64,000 nucleotides of DNA from Corynebacterium matruchotii (lineage in GTDB: Bacteria > Actinomycetota > Actinomycetes > Mycobacteriales > Mycobacteriaceae). The translations under genes and the position numbers were made by a program. A model generated the notes under the pieces. It searched no databases. It was given only the letters and a program-made list of their open reading frames with translations, and had not been told where the DNA came from. Shown here piece after piece: positions 54,720 to 62,766 of this stretch. Every line of letters starts with the position of its first letter. Positions within the stretch are counted from its first letter, which is position 1. Where the stretch lies: contig NZ_CP050134.2 in assembly GCF_011612265.2 (NCBI RefSeq), forward strand, positions 186,001 to 250,000. The letters are read 5' to 3'.

Positions 54720-55346
54720 ATGAGTAGCGCCATGCCCCACGGTCCCCATCAACCATCCTCCATGATTGTGGTTGCTCCCAACAGGAACCAGTCCATCATG
54801 GTTGCCAGCATCATTATCATGACGATCCTCGTGATAGTGACCGTAGGATTGTTGCTGTGGATCCTCGTAAGTGGCAGGGCAGCTACCCACCAGGAGCACG
54901 ATTCGGTACTGCTCCAAAACCAAGAGATGGCCACTACCTCAGCGGACCAGGCCCCACCACGGACGGTTCCGGTGCCGGCAGCCCCTGTTGAGGTGTCGAC
55001 AAGCACAAATAGTGGGGGAAACGCGCCGGAACGAAGCTACGACAGTCTCACTGTTGCGGCCACGCGGTGCGGCAGCTACGACTATGCGGGCATGGCGGAC
55101 TATTACGGCAGCTACGTGTCGGTATGCCGGTCGGGTTCGAAATATCTTTACCGGGCACATACCGAGAACGGTGACTTGGAATTACCTGCCTCCAAAGTCG
55201 GTTCCGGCCACTACATAGTAGGCGCTGATCCCCACATGATTACGGTCCATGAGGGGATCGTCACGGTCACGGATTCCAATGGGGACATCGTTCGTACCAT
55301 CCCCCTTTACGACTGGAAATACGAATACTCAAAATATTCAGGATAG
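54720..55346 (+). CDS. Single-TM protein with paired-Cys domain (paralog 2)
   Basis: 208 residues, clearly related to the preceding gene: both have NRN before the TM (VVAPNRNQSIMVASIIIM here), a hydrophobic TM to about residue 50, a polar linker, and YDSLTVAATRC (Cys117) ... YVSVC (Cys136) followed by GSGHYIVGADPHMITV. The linker and C-terminal tail differ (YDWKYEYSKYSG). Topology: inside-out with an extracytoplasmic C-terminal domain. Confidence 0.75.
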   Translation: MSSAMPHGPHQPSSMIVVAPNRNQSIMVASIIIMTILVIVTVGLLLWILVSGRAATHQEHDSVLLQNQEMATTSADQAPPRTVPVPAAPVEVSTSTNSGGNAPERSYDSLTVAATRCGSYDYAGMADYYGSYVSVCRSGSKYLYRAHTENGDLELPASKVGSGHYIVGADPHMITVHEGIVTVTDSNGDIVRTIPLYDWKYEYSKYSG

Positions 55347-55353
55347 AAAAATA

Positions 55354-56436
55354 ATGAATAACCCATACAACTACTCCAACCCTAACCCCAACCGGCCCCG
55401 GCGCCCATACGAACCATTACCCCAACAATCACAGCAACCGCAGCGGCCACAACAACCACAACCCCAGCAGCGCCCGCAACAACCCCGGCCCTGGCCACCA
55501 CAATATCCACAACAGTCTTGGCCACCCCAACCACCACAACAAGTATGGCGGCCACCGCAAAACCCGCCGCCGCAACGCCAACAACCCCCGCAGCAGGTTC
55601 CGCAGCGGCCGCAACAATCACAACCCCCACAGCGGCCGCAACCCTCGCAACGGTCGCAGTCATTACCCCGCCCACAGCAGGCTCCGCAACAGATTCCGCA
55701 GCGCCCGCCGCAGCAACCAGCCCAACCGGTTCGTGGGGGCTACCCACTCCAGCCGCAACCCCCGCTGCCCCAAACCCAACAGTTGCAACGACCCCCGGGG
55801 CCGCGGCAATCTGCAGGTTTCCAACAACTCATCCAACAGATAGAACACCAGCTTTTACAGGCGAAAGGCCAGCTAGCCCAATGGTTCGTGCGTGGAAAAC
55901 GCTACCTGTCATCAGATGCGAAACCTAAACTCACCCAACAACTGTCGCGCGGAAAACCCTACCTTGAGCGACAACAACTCCGGGTAAAAACCGCGTGGTC
56001 CGCCCTTTCAACCAAACTGCAGGGCATGCTCCGGCCGGCCACCTACGTTGGAGGCGGAATGGTGGCGGCCATGGTGCTACTCATTATCCTTGGGACATTA
56101 CTAGATAACACACCAAGCAGCTCCACCGCGAAATCATCTGGCTACACCTATGACGACATCACCATCCCCGCCACTTGGTGCGACAACGATAACTATGTTT
56201 ATGCCGCAACAAACGGCAAGGACTACCTATCTGTGTGCAAAACCGACTCTGGGTATTTATTCCAAGCCCTGTCGGATGATGGTCTCACCGAAGGGGAGGC
56301 CAAAAAGGTGGACTCCTCCTATGTGGTCAACACTGAAAACCATGTTGCCGTTTTGGAAAAGGACACCATGACCATTACGGACACCAACGGTAACGTGCAG
56401 TCGGTTGTTTCGCTCAACCGTTGGCTCTCCAAATAA
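55354..56436 (+). CDS. Pro/Gln-rich single-TM protein with paired-Cys domain (paralog 3)
   Basis: 360 residues from ATG 55354. The first 165 residues are a low-complexity Pro/Gln/Arg segment ([18 protein letters not shown] repeats, CAA/CAG/CCN codons). A helical basic part follows ([20 protein letters not shown]), then a TM ([16 protein letters not shown]) near residue 235 and the Cys-pair domain [11 protein letters not shown] ... YLSVCKT. The long Pro-rich cytoplasmic tail resembles scaffolding tails that bind SH3-like or kinase partners; that reading is speculative. Confidence 0.75.
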   Translation: MNNPYNYSNPNPNRPRRPYEPLPQQSQQPQRPQQPQPQQRPQQPRPWPPQYPQQSWPPQPPQQVWRPPQNPPPQRQQPPQQVPQRPQQSQPPQRPQPSQRSQSLPRPQQAPQQIPQRPPQQPAQPVRGGYPLQPQPPLPQTQQLQRPPGPRQSAGFQQLIQQIEHQLLQAKGQLAQWFVRGKRYLSSDAKPKLTQQLSRGKPYLERQQLRVKTAWSALSTKLQGMLRPATYVGGGMVAAMVLLIILGTLLDNTPSSSTAKSSGYTYDDITIPATWCDNDNYVYAATNGKDYLSVCKTDSGYLFQALSDDGLTEGEAKKVDSSYVVNTENHVAVLEKDTMTITDTNGNVQSVVSLNRWLSK

Positions 56437-56457
56437 CGGTCATGCTTTTGACGTGGT

Positions 56458-57366
56458 CTAGGTGATATACACCACCGCATTAATGCCACCGGTGCAGGTC
56501 ACATACTGGCTGTTATCGGTGCAGTTCATCTCGTAAAGCTGCCCGGTCACCGGGGAAACAACATGCAGCGTCTGCGTCGTGGACTTAGACAACTGGTATT
56601 GGATCAAGAACGACTTCTGTACCTCGGAAGCGAACTCGCTACTGGTGACCGATGAGCCCACATATGCGTTCTCGAATTTTCCGCCTGGCGAATTGCTCCA
56701 CGCGCTCGCATTCGCCGGAACCGCCCCGGCCGGCAACGCCGGGGATGTTGGCCGATTCACCTTCGTCGGCGCGGTGGTCCGACCCTGATTATCAGGCACC
56801 ACCCGATTCTGATTCTCCGATGCGCTGTTCGACGTATTCGAACCCAAGAACGGGATATTAATAACCCCCGTGAGATGCAGCACAACAGGAACGCAGATAA
56901 GCAGCAGAATTGTCATCACTACCAGGAGTGCAATCAACAACCCGTGTACGGAATTATTGGATTGGGGCGGGGTCATCTGCGCCTGCTGATACTGTGGCTG
57001 ATACTGTGGCTGCTGATAATCTGGGGAATATTGCTGCATGTTTGGTCCCTGGGAATACTGTTGTTGGAAGTATGGGCCCTGCTGCGGGGGCTGGGTAGGC
57101 TGCGACGGGGGGACAGTCATTGCGGAACTGTCCGATACTCTTTCAAACGAATCTGTATGGTACGAACGCTCCACGGATTGCGAATCATCGGCAAAACTAT
57201 CATCAGCCCCTGCAGCATCATATTCCTCATCCTCAACCCGAGGAAACTGAGTGGTTTCCGCAGCCGATGGTGATGACGGCGTCTGACTGTGAGCCGAAGA
57301 CGCATCATCAGGGTCTGGCGGGTACTGGCTTGCCGGGCCGGCAAGCGACTGCGACTTTTCTGACAT
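56458..57366 (-). CDS. Single-TM protein with short Cys-pair extracytoplasmic tail
   Basis: 302 residues, convergent with the previous gene. The cytoplasmic part (1-140) is acidic and Ser-rich, then Gln/Pro/Tyr-rich (QPTQPPQQGPYFQQQYSQGP). A TM follows (GLLIALLVVMTILLLICVPV), then an Asn/Ser/Pro-rich linker and a domain ending YEMNCTDNSQYVTCTGGINA with two Cys. The Thr/Ser-rich N-terminus (for example SAAETTQFPRVEDEE) could be a kinase substrate and FHA ligand; the TQ-F-P pattern resembles phosphothreonine FHA sites, an inference only. Confidence 0.7.
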   Translation of the reverse strand: MSEKSQSLAGPASQYPPDPDDASSAHSQTPSSPSAAETTQFPRVEDEEYDAAGADDSFADDSQSVERSYHTDSFERVSDSSAMTVPPSQPTQPPQQGPYFQQQYSQGPNMQQYSPDYQQPQYQPQYQQAQMTPPQSNNSVHGLLIALLVVMTILLLICVPVVLHLTGVINIPFLGSNTSNSASENQNRVVPDNQGRTTAPTKVNRPTSPALPAGAVPANASAWSNSPGGKFENAYVGSSVTSSEFASEVQKSFLIQYQLSKSTTQTLHVVSPVTGQLYEMNCTDNSQYVTCTGGINAVVYIT

Positions 57367-57518
57367 AAAACTGAACCTAACCTATAATTTGGTCGATATT
57401 CTTAGGTCATGCCACTAAAGAAGTAACAAGCACCCTCAAGATACCAACGACTCGGGGGTAACAGAAATGGGGTAGTAAAACCACAAGATAGTGTATGTGC
57501 TTATTGTGTCACAAAAAC

Positions 57519-58334
57519 TCATGCCTGCAAATACTTAGCCGCCAAACTTAATGCATACTGCCCACTTTGATAATTATCGGCTACCACCATTACCGCAATC
57601 CCATATGGCTTTGGCCCCGGCATGAGCCCGAATTGCCGCACTACATAGCCATTTTCTGGCTCCGGGCCCCAGCCGCCCTTAAAGACCGCGCCGGGAATAG
57701 TGCCTAGCCCATACCGTTGATCGGCGGCGATATTGCTCATGGCTACGAGTACGTCGCTGCCGCCGGCGATGGTGCTCATGTGTTCCGCGAAACCGGCCTG
57801 GTCGATGAGTCGCCATTGTGTTTGACCGAAGGCTGAAAAGCCTGGCCGTAAAACTTGTGACTGCGTGTGGGTCGTAGCGTCCCCACCATCACGTAATACC
57901 TGGTCGGTGGCACTTGCCGCGGTAGTGGGGGAGCCCAATGATTCCCATAATGATGCGGCAGCCTGATTATCGCTGGCGGTAATAGCCGCCCACATGTTCG
58001 ATTGTGTGATAGCAGAATTATTCCGTAACGCCGCGATTGCTACTGGTACCTTTGCCGTGGACCATGCTGGGCCCGTGCTGATTGATCCCGCCGCTTCGGT
58101 GCTGGTGGCAATGCCGATCTTAGCGCCCGTTTGCTGTTCCACCTGCGTCACAATTGTTTGCAGCTTATCGACGTTCGGGCTTGTAGGTCCCGGCGCGGGT
58201 AATGGCGTATCCGGTTGTGTGACAATCGGCGTGGTAGGGGTTGCAGGTTGCGGTGGGCGTGTGGGCAGGGCGCAACTGGTTACGCCTATCACAATGGTTG
58301 GTATGAGCAACACGGTGAGGAGGGCACGACGCAT
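57519..58334 (-). CDS. Lipoprotein serine hydrolase of the beta-lactamase/PBP-like fold
   Basis: 271 residues. Lipoprotein signal with Cys21 (IGVTSC). The catalytic domain has STAK (91-94; SxxK with nucleophile Ser91), SDN (120-122) and KGG (218-220) in the order of class A beta-lactamase-like enzymes. I do not find the Glu166 motif clearly, so hydrolysis of beta-lactams is doubtful; a D,D-peptidase or inactive sensor is possible. It lies within the accessory island, 152 bases from the preceding gene and near the helical-domain paralog. Confidence 0.8.
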   Translation of the reverse strand: MRRALLTVLLIPTIVIGVTSCALPTRPPQPATPTTPIVTQPDTPLPAPGPTSPNVDKLQTIVTQVEQQTGAKIGIATSTEAAGSISTGPAWSTAKVPVAIAALRNNSAITQSNMWAAITASDNQAAASLWESLGSPTTAASATDQVLRDGGDATTHTQSQVLRPGFSAFGQTQWRLIDQAGFAEHMSTIAGGSDVLVAMSNIAADQRYGLGTIPGAVFKGGWGPEPENGYVVRQFGLMPGPKPYGIAVMVVADNYQSGQYALSLAAKYLQA

Positions 58335-58353
58335 GGCTTAATCATAAACGTGC

Positions 58354-58367
58354 GGGCGTCGAAAAGC
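58354..58367 (+). repeat. Dispersed short repeat, copy 8 (GGGCGTCGAAAAGC)
   Basis: Identical to copy 5, in the 36-base gap between two minus-strand genes, ending 3 bases from a stop codon. Confidence 0.6.
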
Positions 58368-58370
58368 TGG

Positions 58371-58958
58371 TTAATGACGCTGTTGCGCCAACATCTCGTG
58401 GCGGAAATCGTCGATCACCGACGTTAATTCCTCTAGATCATCGCGGGTGAACCGGTAGTTCATTGCCGCATCCTCCTCGTCTGCGGCCATATTCGCCTCC
58501 ATGACGGTGATATGTCGCCATAACTGCTGGGCCCGTATGTGATCGCCTAGTTTGCGCAAGGCCCCCCACTGCCAGCGGTAGCCGCCTATAACATCGGCAT
58601 TATTGCCGGTCATGAGCCCGTGTGCCACGCGCCGCACCCCCAAAAAATACTGCATTTGCGCGTGCGACAGCGTGAATGGAAACAGTTCGGGATTCTCCTG
58701 CTCGAACAGGTCGTGGGTGCGTTGGTACCCCAAATACACTTTGAGACGCTGCAATTCTGATCCAAAATCGGCCCGCACTCTATGTGGGAGCCGATCCGGG
58801 TCAACAAACGCCAAAAACAGTTGCCGACCCACAGGATCATCGGGGTAGTCTGCCCCAGGTAGTGTGGGAAACTCTGTGCCCAAAATGGCATCAAGATGGC
58901 TGGTCATGGGTTCAATACTAGAGATTATTTGCTTCGGTGGCCGGGCGGTGGTCACCAA
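58371..58958 (-). CDS. Helical-domain paralog, stand-alone
   Basis: 195 residues consisting almost wholly of the domain shared with three proteins at 47.2-51.2 kb: LFLAFVDPDRLPHRVRADFG, ELFPFTLSHAQMQYFLGVRR and VAHGLMTGNNADVIGGYRWQ align with the same blocks there. No EIIA domain, TM or signal. It sits 8 kb from the other copies but inside the same island, next to the lipoprotein hydrolase. Function unknown. Confidence 0.65.
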   Translation of the reverse strand: MVTTARPPKQIISSIEPMTSHLDAILGTEFPTLPGADYPDDPVGRQLFLAFVDPDRLPHRVRADFGSELQRLKVYLGYQRTHDLFEQENPELFPFTLSHAQMQYFLGVRRVAHGLMTGNNADVIGGYRWQWGALRKLGDHIRAQQLWRHITVMEANMAADEEDAAMNYRFTRDDLEELTSVIDDFRHEMLAQQRH

Positions 58959-59094
58959 TGGGGGTTCGCATTATTGCATGCTCAACCACCGTATGGGGGA
59001 CTCAATCGTGATATGTAGTGCCCGAATGTGTGGTTTTTCACCCATAAATACTCTAACGCTCGTGGCTTGTTGCTGGCATAATTGAATTCGGTAC

Positions 59095-59122
59095 GTCACT
59101 GACCCCCAATATGGGTAGTGAC
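59095..59122 (+). promoter_or_regulatory. Dyad in the fba leader
   Basis: GTCACT (59095-59100) pairs with AGTGAC (59117-59122), with an inner CCC/GGG. CATAAT just upstream (about 59077-59082) could be the -10, so the hairpin would open the 5' leader of fba. Confidence 0.4.
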
Positions 59123-59178
59123 TGTCACAATCAGTTTTCGGTTTCCGCCGAAATAACAATCTCTTTGGAGGATGATAT

Positions 59179-60213
59179 ATGCCAATCGCAACCCCTGAGG
59201 TCTATAACGAGATGCTCGATAAGGCAAAGAAAGGTGGTTTTGCCTTCCCAGCTATCAACTGCACCTCCTCAGAAACCATTAACGCCGCACTTCGTGGTTT
59301 TGCCGAGGCAGAATCCGACGGCATCATTCAATTCTCGACTGGTGGTGCTGAATTCGGCTCCGGCCTTTCGGTGAAGAACAAGGTAGCTGGTGCTTGTGCC
59401 CTAGCAGCCTTCGCCTACGAAGCTGCCAAGCACTACAACATTAACATTGCTCTACACACCGACCACTGCCAAAAGCATGTGCTTGATGAGTATGTTCGTC
59501 CGCTCATCGCCATTTCCCAAGAGCGAGTCGACCAGGGTTTGCCCCCGCTATTCCAGTCCCACATGTGGGACGGCAGCGCCATTCCGATTGATGAAAACCT
59601 GGTCATCGCCCAAGAACTCCTGGAGAAGGCCCACAAGGCCCATATCATCCTCGAAGTGGAAATCGGCGTTGTCGGTGGTGAGGAAGATGGCGTGACTGCT
59701 CACGCTGGCGCTAACTTCTACACCTCCCCGAAGGACTTCGAAAAGACCATTGATGCCATCGGCACCGGGGAAAAGGGCCGCTACCTGCTGGCCGCTACTT
59801 TCGGTAACGTCCACGGCGTGTATAAGCCCGGCAATGTGAAGCTACGTCCCGAAGTGCTCCTTGAAGGCCAAAAGGTAGGCCGCGCCAAGCTCGGTCTCCC
59901 CGACGATGCTCTGCCCTTCGACTTTGTCTTCCACGGCGGCTCCGGCTCCGAGAAGGAGAAGATCGAAGAATCCCTCGGCTATGGTGTCATCAAGATGAAC
60001 GTGGACACCGACACCCAGTACGCCTTCACCCGGCCCGTCGCCGGCCACATGTTCACCAACTACGATGGTGTGCTCAAGATTGACGGTGAAGTGGGCAATA
60101 AGAAGGCCTACGATCCGCGTTCCTACATGAAGCTTGCCGAGCAGGGCATGGCTGACCGTGTGGTCGAAGCCTGCACTGACCTGCACTCCATTGGGAGCAC
60201 CCTCAACAAGTAA
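59179..60213 (+). CDS. fba: Class II fructose-bisphosphate aldolase
   Basis: Cleaves fructose 1,6-bisphosphate to dihydroxyacetone phosphate and glyceraldehyde 3-phosphate in glycolysis. 344 residues with the zinc site in IALHTDHCQK, the second metal/His region (VEIGVVGGEEDG, FGNVHGVYKPG) and the phosphate loop FVFHGGSGS. GGAGGA at 59166-59171 gives a strong start. It uses highly optimised codons, as expected for an abundant enzyme. It resumes the conserved chromosomal backbone after the island. Confidence 0.98.
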   Translation: MPIATPEVYNEMLDKAKKGGFAFPAINCTSSETINAALRGFAEAESDGIIQFSTGGAEFGSGLSVKNKVAGACALAAFAYEAAKHYNINIALHTDHCQKHVLDEYVRPLIAISQERVDQGLPPLFQSHMWDGSAIPIDENLVIAQELLEKAHKAHIILEVEIGVVGGEEDGVTAHAGANFYTSPKDFEKTIDAIGTGEKGRYLLAATFGNVHGVYKPGNVKLRPEVLLEGQKVGRAKLGLPDDALPFDFVFHGGSGSEKEKIEESLGYGVIKMNVDTDTQYAFTRPVAGHMFTNYDGVLKIDGEVGNKKAYDPRSYMKLAEQGMADRVVEACTDLHSIGSTLNK

Positions 60214-60246
60214 CATAATGTGACGGTTTCTGACCAGCACCTTTCG

Positions 60247-60278
60247 GCGCCACCACACATAGGTTGTGGTGGCGCTTT
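60247..60278 (+). terminator. Intrinsic terminator of fba
   Basis: GCGCCACCACA (60247-60257) pairs perfectly with TGTGGTGGCGC (60265-60275), followed by TTT. GATCGTCGATAAGATA at about 60279 is a partial match to the dispersed repeat. Confidence 0.85.
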
Positions 60279-60341
60279 GATCGTCGATAAGATAATAAAA
60301 ACCTATACTTTATGTCTTTTTACTGACTCTCACCAGGACCC

Positions 60342-61502
60342 ATGCCGAACCCAGTACCCAAACAAGCCAGCTACGCCAAATCCCGCATCCATGAGGGGTG
60401 GATGCGACTGCAAACTAAATGGTTTTACATCCTCCAAGTCGCCATTGCCGCCGGTGCTGCCTACTGGGCTGCCCATGTTGTATTCGGGCACGACATTCCC
60501 TTCTTCGCCCCCATGGCCACCATTATTGTGCTCTCCACCACCGGTGGTGAACGCTTTCGACGCTCCGTCGAGCTCGTGGTCGGCGTCAGCCTTGGGGTGG
60601 GGCTCGGTGATCTCATCATCGCCAACATTGGTAGTGGGACGTGGCAGATAGCCGTCGCCGTTGGCATCGCCATCGCCCTCGGGACCTTTATCGACCGCAG
60701 CGTGCTCCTCGCCAATCAGGCGGGTTTCGCCTCCGTGCTGGTAGCCACCATATCCCCACCCGGCAGTGCGGACGGAATCGAACGCATGACCGACGCCTTT
60801 ATCGGTGGTGTGGTCGGGCTCATCGTTATCGGACTCTTCCCCGAATCCCCCCTGCGGGCCGGCCGGCGGGAAATCGCCCGACTCATGGGCATTACCTCCA
60901 ATGTGCTCCGGGATGTGGCCGCTGCCCTCCACAGTGGCGACATCATCGTGATCCGTCATGCTCTCCAGAACGTTCGCGGTACCCAAGGCCGCATCAATAA
61001 CATGATTGCCGCAACAAAAACGGGGGAAGAAAACCTGTCCGTTAGTCCCATCTTGTGGCGGCAACGCGGCAAGATTCGATCTCTGAAACGCATACTGCAC
61101 CCCGTTGATAATGCCATCCGTAACACCCGGGTGCTCGCTCGTCGCGCGCTTGTGCTCTCCGAAGACAACGACACGGTTTCCGAAGAACAAATCGCCATCA
61201 TCTCCGAACTCTCCGACATCGCAGCGGAATTAGAACGCTTGTTTGAGGGTGTGGATCGGGGGCATGAGGTCATGCCACAACTCATTAACCGACTCCGTAA
61301 ACTGGGCAGCCGCGTTGGCCTAGAAATCGCCGAAGGGCGCGTGCTCTCCGCGCAGGTCATCCTGGGCCAATCCCGATCCATCATCGTGGACCTGCTGCAA
61401 ATCTGTGGCCTATCGCGGAAATCGGCTGCGGCGGTACTGCGCCCCACCTCGCAGCACCCGGCCCAACCCCCAGAAATCTGGGATATGGATATCGAAGACT
61501 AG
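60342..61502 (+). CDS. FUSC/aromatic-acid-exporter-like membrane protein
   Basis: 386 residues. N-terminal half: about six TM helices (FYILQVAIAAGAAYWAAHVV, VELVVGVSLGVGLGDLIIA, IAVAVGIAIALGTFI, ASVLVATISPPGS, AFIGGVVGLIVIGLFPESPL) of the FUSC/DUF939 type, with the Pro-Glu-Ser motif after the last helix. The C-terminal 190 residues are cytoplasmic and helical. Members of this superfamily are proposed efflux pumps; none of the sequence shows the substrate. The gene follows fba in other corynebacteria as I recall, so it belongs to the backbone. Confidence 0.82.
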   Translation: MPNPVPKQASYAKSRIHEGWMRLQTKWFYILQVAIAAGAAYWAAHVVFGHDIPFFAPMATIIVLSTTGGERFRRSVELVVGVSLGVGLGDLIIANIGSGTWQIAVAVGIAIALGTFIDRSVLLANQAGFASVLVATISPPGSADGIERMTDAFIGGVVGLIVIGLFPESPLRAGRREIARLMGITSNVLRDVAAALHSGDIIVIRHALQNVRGTQGRINNMIAATKTGEENLSVSPILWRQRGKIRSLKRILHPVDNAIRNTRVLARRALVLSEDNDTVSEEQIAIISELSDIAAELERLFEGVDRGHEVMPQLINRLRKLGSRVGLEIAEGRVLSAQVILGQSRSIIVDLLQICGLSRKSAAAVLRPTSQHPAQPPEIWDMDIED

Positions 61503-61505
61503 TCG

Positions 61506-61934
61506 TTAATACCCAAGGGGCATAGGGCTACCACTGGGAATACTGGTAGCGCCCGGAATATTGGAGATACCTTGGAGCGTCGAATGGATCATGCTCATGA
61601 GAAACGCAAACCAGCTGAGGAACGCTATGAACGCGATCACCGCAACAATGACCTGGATGATGATAGCCCATATGCCGAACTTCTTGGCCCGCTGCGCCGT
61701 ATCAAGGGCACCGTTGTAGTCGCCGACAGCCCACAGAACATCCACCCGTGACGATAAAAGAATTGCGGCGAGGGCCAGCGGGAAAAACCCGAAAATACAG
61801 GAGAGCACGGACAACACTAGGTAATCATTCGGTTTGCCCGACATTGGGGCTTGCCGGGAGGCACCCTGGAGCGGGAGGCTTGTCGCACCCGTACCATAGT
61901 TGGAGTCGAAACCCGGCTGATAACTGTTGGTCAT
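61506..61934 (-). CDS. CD225/dispanin-like two-TM protein
   Basis: 142 residues. A disordered N-terminus of 35 residues, then NDYLVLSVLSCIFGFFPLAL - AAILLSSRVDVLWAVGDYNG - AKKFGIWAIIIQVIVAVIAF, which matches the CD225 layout: TM1, an intracellular loop with conserved S-x-V-x-x-LWxxGD, Lys-rich turn, TM2. The C-terminus is Pro/Ser-rich. Convergent with the FUSC gene with only 3 bases between. Function of bacterial members is unknown. Confidence 0.75.
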   Translation of the reverse strand: MTNSYQPGFDSNYGTGATSLPLQGASRQAPMSGKPNDYLVLSVLSCIFGFFPLALAAILLSSRVDVLWAVGDYNGALDTAQRAKKFGIWAIIIQVIVAVIAFIAFLSWFAFLMSMIHSTLQGISNIPGATSIPSGSPMPLGY

Positions 61935-62058
61935 GAGATCACACTCGCCTTCGAGTAGAAGTTATTGGTCACATGTGAAAGCCATAGGACGAATGATTTG
62001 TTCCCGGCCATATTTTTGGTTCACATAGTTCGGATTGTATTCCGTGATACGGACATGA

Positions 62059-62188
62059 AGAAGCTTATTCAGCCGCTGGGAAAACTCATCCACAGAAACA
62101 GGTAGAAAATCAGAAAGAAAATGCTATCTAGCTTGGTTTTCCTTACCTGCAGAGACTAGTCATGTTTGGGAACGTTGAATAAGCTTCT
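62059..62188. repeat. 130-base segment bounded by a 13-base inverted repeat
   Basis: AGAAGCTTATTCA (62059-62071) and its exact complement TGAATAAGCTTCT (62176-62188). The intergenic region 61935-62315 otherwise shows no gene and is AT-rich. Could be paired operators or a small mobile relic; no clear target duplication is visible. Confidence 0.4.
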
Positions 62189-62315
62189 AGATGCGACAGG
62201 GATGTTATTACCCCCAATATGATTGAATCATTGACTTCTCAGGTAGCATTTGCCAAACTTCATAAATGTATAGGGGATACCAATTGAATATGAAATAAGA
62301 ACGTGAGTATTTTTC

Positions 62316-62663
62316 ATGAAATCGCTAAATAAAAAACTAGTTTCGGTTGTCGCATCTGTGGTCATTGCGATGGGGGTGATGGCACCTGCCGCACATGCGC
62401 AAGATCCCACCGGATCCACTGGGCGGTGCGGAACATTAATTGTTCTTCCGCGGGTGTTGGCACAGCTAAGCATGGATTATATGTATGCGTTATTTGTCGC
62501 TTTTGAGGTTTTAAGTGGTTACAAGAGTTTTTATGATAAAGAAGCTGATTTGCTTCCCGAACAAGCTCGCAATGCTCCCCGTTGGTTCCGGGAAAGCGTA
62601 ACAACAATACCATTTATGGACGAAGCTACGCGGGAACGCCTCTATAGTCAGTATTGTTTGTAA
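62316..62663 (+). CDS. Small secreted protein
   Basis: 115 residues with a classical signal peptide: KKLVSVVASVVIAMGVMAPA then AHA cleavage before QDPTGS. The mature 80 residues contain one Cys near the start (GRCGTLIVLP) and one at the end (SQYCL), which may pair. No family recognised. The ribosome site is weak. Confidence 0.65.
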   Translation: MKSLNKKLVSVVASVVIAMGVMAPAAHAQDPTGSTGRCGTLIVLPRVLAQLSMDYMYALFVAFEVLSGYKSFYDKEADLLPEQARNAPRWFRESVTTIPFMDEATRERLYSQYCL

Positions 62664-62766
62664 AACCTTAACCCCAGCTCTCAATAAGTTTCATTTTTCA
62701 GAAGATCGGCGTGAGCTTCATTGTTCTTGATCGAAATTTCGATACCTCAGATGGGAGTGTTTCACC

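Noticed and set aside
55385..55800. CAA/CAG/CCN-rich tract that resembles a tandem DNA repeat or CRISPR-like array
   Set aside because: There are no regular spacers. It encodes the Pro/Gln tail of a TM protein, with synonymous variation between units.
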